Positions 61,756-64,000 of a stretch of 64,000 nt of DNA are shown piece after piece. A program made the position numbers and the translations under genes. Origin of the DNA: Microvirga makkahensis (GTDB lineage: Bacteria; Pseudomonadota; Alphaproteobacteria; Rhizobiales; Beijerinckiaceae); assembly GCF_009830105.1 (NCBI RefSeq), contig NZ_WURB01000008.1:1-64000 (forward strand), given 5' to 3'. Every line of letters starts with the position of its first letter. Position 1 is the stretch's first letter. A model generated the notes under the pieces. The model was given only the letters and a program-made list of their open reading frames with translations. It made no database searches and was not told where the DNA came from.

Positions 61756-63606
61756 CTACTGGCTCAATTCCGCAACTACATTCCGCTTGTAGAAAGTGGC
61801 ATGCACCTCATCCCGTGGAAACACTGGATTGATTCCCGCAGATGCCAACATTGCCTTGAGTTGCCGAAAGTGGACGCCTCTCTCATTCGCCGCAAAATGC
61901 AACGACACGAACCGAGACATGAAGTGCTCTATGTCAGCGCAAGTGACAACCTGCTGTGGACAGCGGTTCACGGGATTTATCTCGATCCGAGAGGGCAGGT
62001 GCCCATGCTCGACCAATGCCTTCACAACCCGCGTGGAGGTTCCGAGCTTCCGTTCAACCTCAGGAAGTGAGAGGCTGTCGCTCGCCTGCTCCTGCACCAA
62101 CGGCATCACCTCCTCGGGATCAACCAATACTGACAGGTATCCCGCTATGTCGGCCTGACGTCCGATGCGGGTCAGCTTCCGATCGAGGATCAACTGCACG
62201 ATTTCCATGGCGGAACAGCATGCCCGCTTCGCTGCGGACTGGATCGGCACCAGGACCTTGTCCTCGAGTCGGGCGTCAGATGCCCCTGCTAGCAACTTCT
62301 CGAGAAACGCATCGAGATCGCGCCTTGCGAAAGCGTGGTCCTTGAGGGTTTCGGTGCCGCCACGGACGAACGGCTGGATAAACCCAGCCTCGAACAGCAA
62401 CCGCTCATGAGGGCGAGGTGCATTGAGGTACTCGCCCGCCTGCTTGAGGGACATCGTCTCCGAAATGCGCTCAACGAAGGCCTGCGCCTTCGCCGCGTCA
62501 AACAGGACGCGCTCGTCGGACAGCGACAAGGACTCCGCCGTTAAGTATCCGGCGGCATGAAGGAGCTTGCGCAGCCGCTTGGGGTGCGCACCGGTCTCGA
62601 GAGATGCAGAGCGAACGGAGTGAAGGCGGCGCACTGTTACCTCGCGGCCAAAGACATCGTCGCCAGGTCCGACGGGCATGGTCTCGACCACGTGCCGCCG
62701 GATAATGTCGCGCAAAGGATCGTAGGCTGTGTCTTCGGATTCGTGCGCGAGCCACTCGTAGAGACGGCCGAATACCAGACGCGGCCCCCAGTCTCCCTTT
62801 GTCGACATGAAGCGATCCTGAAGTCTGGATAGAAAGGTTCTGATGCTGTCCTCCCCCGCTGAGGTGATCTCGTATCCAGCGGCCCCGGCCTCGTGCCACT
62901 CGGCATCGGAGAGACGCTCCGTACGGAACCGGATGCCTTGAGTGGCAATCGCGCCGATCACCTCGCAGGTCTTTGCGGCGGCGTAGAAGGGCAAGCCCCC
63001 GAGGAAAGGTGCCTCGTTCGTTTCCAAGCCTTCGCACCGGGCGAGGAGATGCCGCTCGAATGCCGTGGCGCTCCGCCGCCAAGCTTCGTCTGCGAACTGT
63101 CCCATCCTGGGGATAGCAGGCTGGATCAGGGCTGCGAAGTCGTGCACGCGCTTAGGATGGTCGTCCTCAGCCACGGCCACGAGCGCGACCTTGTGCTCCG
63201 GACAGGTGCGGATCGGCTCGATCAGCCATGCAGTCCGACCGAACGGTCGCACTGCCAAGGGCTCGCTCCGCTCCTGAAGATCATTCAGGATGCAGTGAGG
63301 GCAAACACGCAGCGTCTTGCGGCTCAGGGTTTCGCGGACGAGCGCCTCGCCGCGGATCGAGTAACTCCGTTCCCCGACTTTCACGATCGCGCTTGCAGCC
63401 AGAAGCCCGAGGTCAGCGCGGGTGCGGAGGGCCATAGCCTTAAGGGCTTGGACGTCGCCGTCCACGATACCTTGGAACGGAATATCCATGTCGCGGCAGA
63501 AGTCACGGGCTGAGCGCCCAAGCAGGAGCGCAGTGCGTGAGCAGTGGCTTGAAGGGGTTTCGCAGTGACCGATGCTGACAATCATCGAGGGATGCAGTGG
63601 CGTCAT
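61756..63606 (-). CDS. tniQ: TniQ-family transposition target protein
   Basis: The 616-residue protein has the TniQ/TnsD N-terminal part: a zinc site C102-x2-C105 and C135-x2-H138 (VCPHC, TCPEH) with FGRTAWLIEPIRTCPEHK. The rest is long, with several helical repeats, and is likely to bind DNA. TniQ proteins choose the target site for Tn7- and Tn5053-type elements. Its ATG overlaps the tniB stop (ATGA). At 616 residues it is longer than Tn5053 TniQ (about 400), closer to TnsD. Confidence 0.87.
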   Translation of the reverse strand: MTPLHPSMIVSIGHCETPSSHCSRTALLLGRSARDFCRDMDIPFQGIVDGDVQALKAMALRTRADLGLLAASAIVKVGERSYSIRGEALVRETLSRKTLRVCPHCILNDLQERSEPLAVRPFGRTAWLIEPIRTCPEHKVALVAVAEDDHPKRVHDFAALIQPAIPRMGQFADEAWRRSATAFERHLLARCEGLETNEAPFLGGLPFYAAAKTCEVIGAIATQGIRFRTERLSDAEWHEAGAAGYEITSAGEDSIRTFLSRLQDRFMSTKGDWGPRLVFGRLYEWLAHESEDTAYDPLRDIIRRHVVETMPVGPGDDVFGREVTVRRLHSVRSASLETGAHPKRLRKLLHAAGYLTAESLSLSDERVLFDAAKAQAFVERISETMSLKQAGEYLNAPRPHERLLFEAGFIQPFVRGGTETLKDHAFARRDLDAFLEKLLAGASDARLEDKVLVPIQSAAKRACCSAMEIVQLILDRKLTRIGRQADIAGYLSVLVDPEEVMPLVQEQASDSLSLPEVERKLGTSTRVVKALVEHGHLPSRIEINPVNRCPQQVVTCADIEHFMSRFVSLHFAANERGVHFRQLKAMLASAGINPVFPRDEVHATFYKRNVVAELSQ

Positions 63607-64000
63607 GGATTTCTCCTGTCACGAGGTTTGGCATTGCGGCTCGGTTTGCTGGTACGACGTGTCTTCGGCTTCTCGTCCCCGCGGTCCCCTTCGTCCTCCG
63701 GCTCCTCGCGCACGAGCCCCTCACGCGGCCTGATGAGCCACCAATCACCTGAGGCCGTGAAGACGTTTGCGTCTGCCGGGCATCCGGTCCTAGCCGAGTA
63801 GGCTGCCTCGAAATGCTTGATCTGGAGACTGTTCGCCCCGCCCATGAGCGCCTCCCTGATCGCGTCTTGGATGACCTCGATCACAATTCCGAACCGGCCG
63901 AGCGCGGCATGGAGGAGGCGGGCGATGAACGGGTCGCCATTGACCTCGTTCACCGACAGTTTGGCTTTCTCCTTCCCGTAATCGGTGATGAGACGGCGCA
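63603..64000 (-). CDS. tniB: TniB-family AAA ATPase, C-terminal part
   Basis: The frame is open at the window edge, so only the last 130 codons are seen. FIARLLHAALGRFGIVIEVI and FEAAYSARTGCPADANVFTA match the C-terminus of TniB, the ATPase that activates the transposase. A basic, disordered tail follows. The Walker motifs and the transposase tniA would lie beyond the window. Confidence 0.83.
   Translation of the reverse strand, partial: RRLITDYGKEKAKLSVNEVNGDPFIARLLHAALGRFGIVIEVIQDAIREALMGGANSLQIKHFEAAYSARTGCPADANVFTASGDWWLIRPREGLVREEPEDEGDRGDEKPKTRRTSKPSRNAKPRDRRNP

Noticed and set aside
1..64000. tRNA, rRNA, CRISPR arrays or riboswitches
   Set aside because: Read for each on both strands; no cloverleaf, repeat-spacer array or known riboswitch core was found.

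Overview
The window is GC-rich (mostly low-to-mid 60s per cent by eye) and its gene families point to an alphaproteobacterium of the order Hyphomicrobiales, most like Methylobacteriaceae (Microvirga or Methylobacterium). The evidence is a NepR/EcfG general stress module, HWE/HisKA_2-type kinase, DUF892 and DUF2934 proteins, many tiny hydrophilic proteins, a DmeF-type exporter and a cyanophycin operon. No ribosomal, tRNA or core housekeeping genes were seen, and a Tni-type transposon sits at the right edge, so this is accessory DNA: a plasmid or a genomic island. The taxon is inferred from protein families, not from a marker gene.

Layout. (1) 1-6017: an OmpR-family response regulator (cut by the window) is divergent from a periplasmic thiol-redox cluster: DsbD, a thioredoxin-fold protein and two DsbA-like proteins, interleaved with two L,D-transpeptidases. 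A PmrA-like box lies in the divergent promoter. (2) 6125-10405: a sulfur and persulfide cluster with a DUF442 protein, thioredoxin 2, a TauE/SafE exporter, a rhodanese-membrane fusion and a persulfide-dioxygenase-like metallohydrolase, around an AT-rich divergent promoter. (3) 10618-11232: a third L,D-transpeptidase. (4) 11330-21479: a single-direction metal (probably copper) operon of twelve genes, with a CueR/HmrR-type promoter at its head. It encodes two HMA chaperones, DUF4396, a cupredoxin, a His-rich membrane protein, an RND adaptor and pump, small periplasmic metal proteins, a DmeF exporter, DUF411 and a Spy-like protein. (5) 21727-34614: mixed genes: cupin, hemolysin III, AlkB, a HEPN-like protein, a glycosidase/RmlD fusion, a DUF892 protein, a Crp regulator, a patatin-SDR-ExoD operon and a damaged NDH-2.

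(6) 34759-50384: a stress-response island: a single-domain response regulator, nepR-ecfG, a LOV-like PAS kinase that lacks the photoactive cysteine, two DUF2934 proteins, a second DUF892 protein, LemA-like and DUF2254 proteins, a cold-shock protein with a clear terminator, a frameshifted alpha-amylase, and many short disordered or membrane proteins. Several of these are under 60 residues. (7) 50438-53869: a family 2 glycosyltransferase, a glucose-dehydrogenase-like SDR and a decayed Na+/H+ antiporter. (8) 54161-58765: a cyanophycin operon: synthetase, isoaspartyl peptidase and cyanophycinase. (9) 58775-61359: a junk-rich stretch with a broken cytochrome c fused to a DUF411 remnant, an orphan BrnA-like antitoxin, a MliC lysozyme inhibitor and a doubly frameshifted NAD(P)-binding gene. 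(10) 61575-64000: the TniQ/TniB end of a Tn7/Tn5053-like transposon, with three repeats beyond tniQ.

Taken together, regions 1-4 look like envelope defence against copper and reactive sulfur: thiol repair, persulfide oxidation, metal chaperoning and efflux, and peptidoglycan cross-linking. Region 6 is the general stress programme, and region 8 is nitrogen storage. Several genes carry single-base length changes or internal deletions, which marks decay or assembly error; each is described separately.
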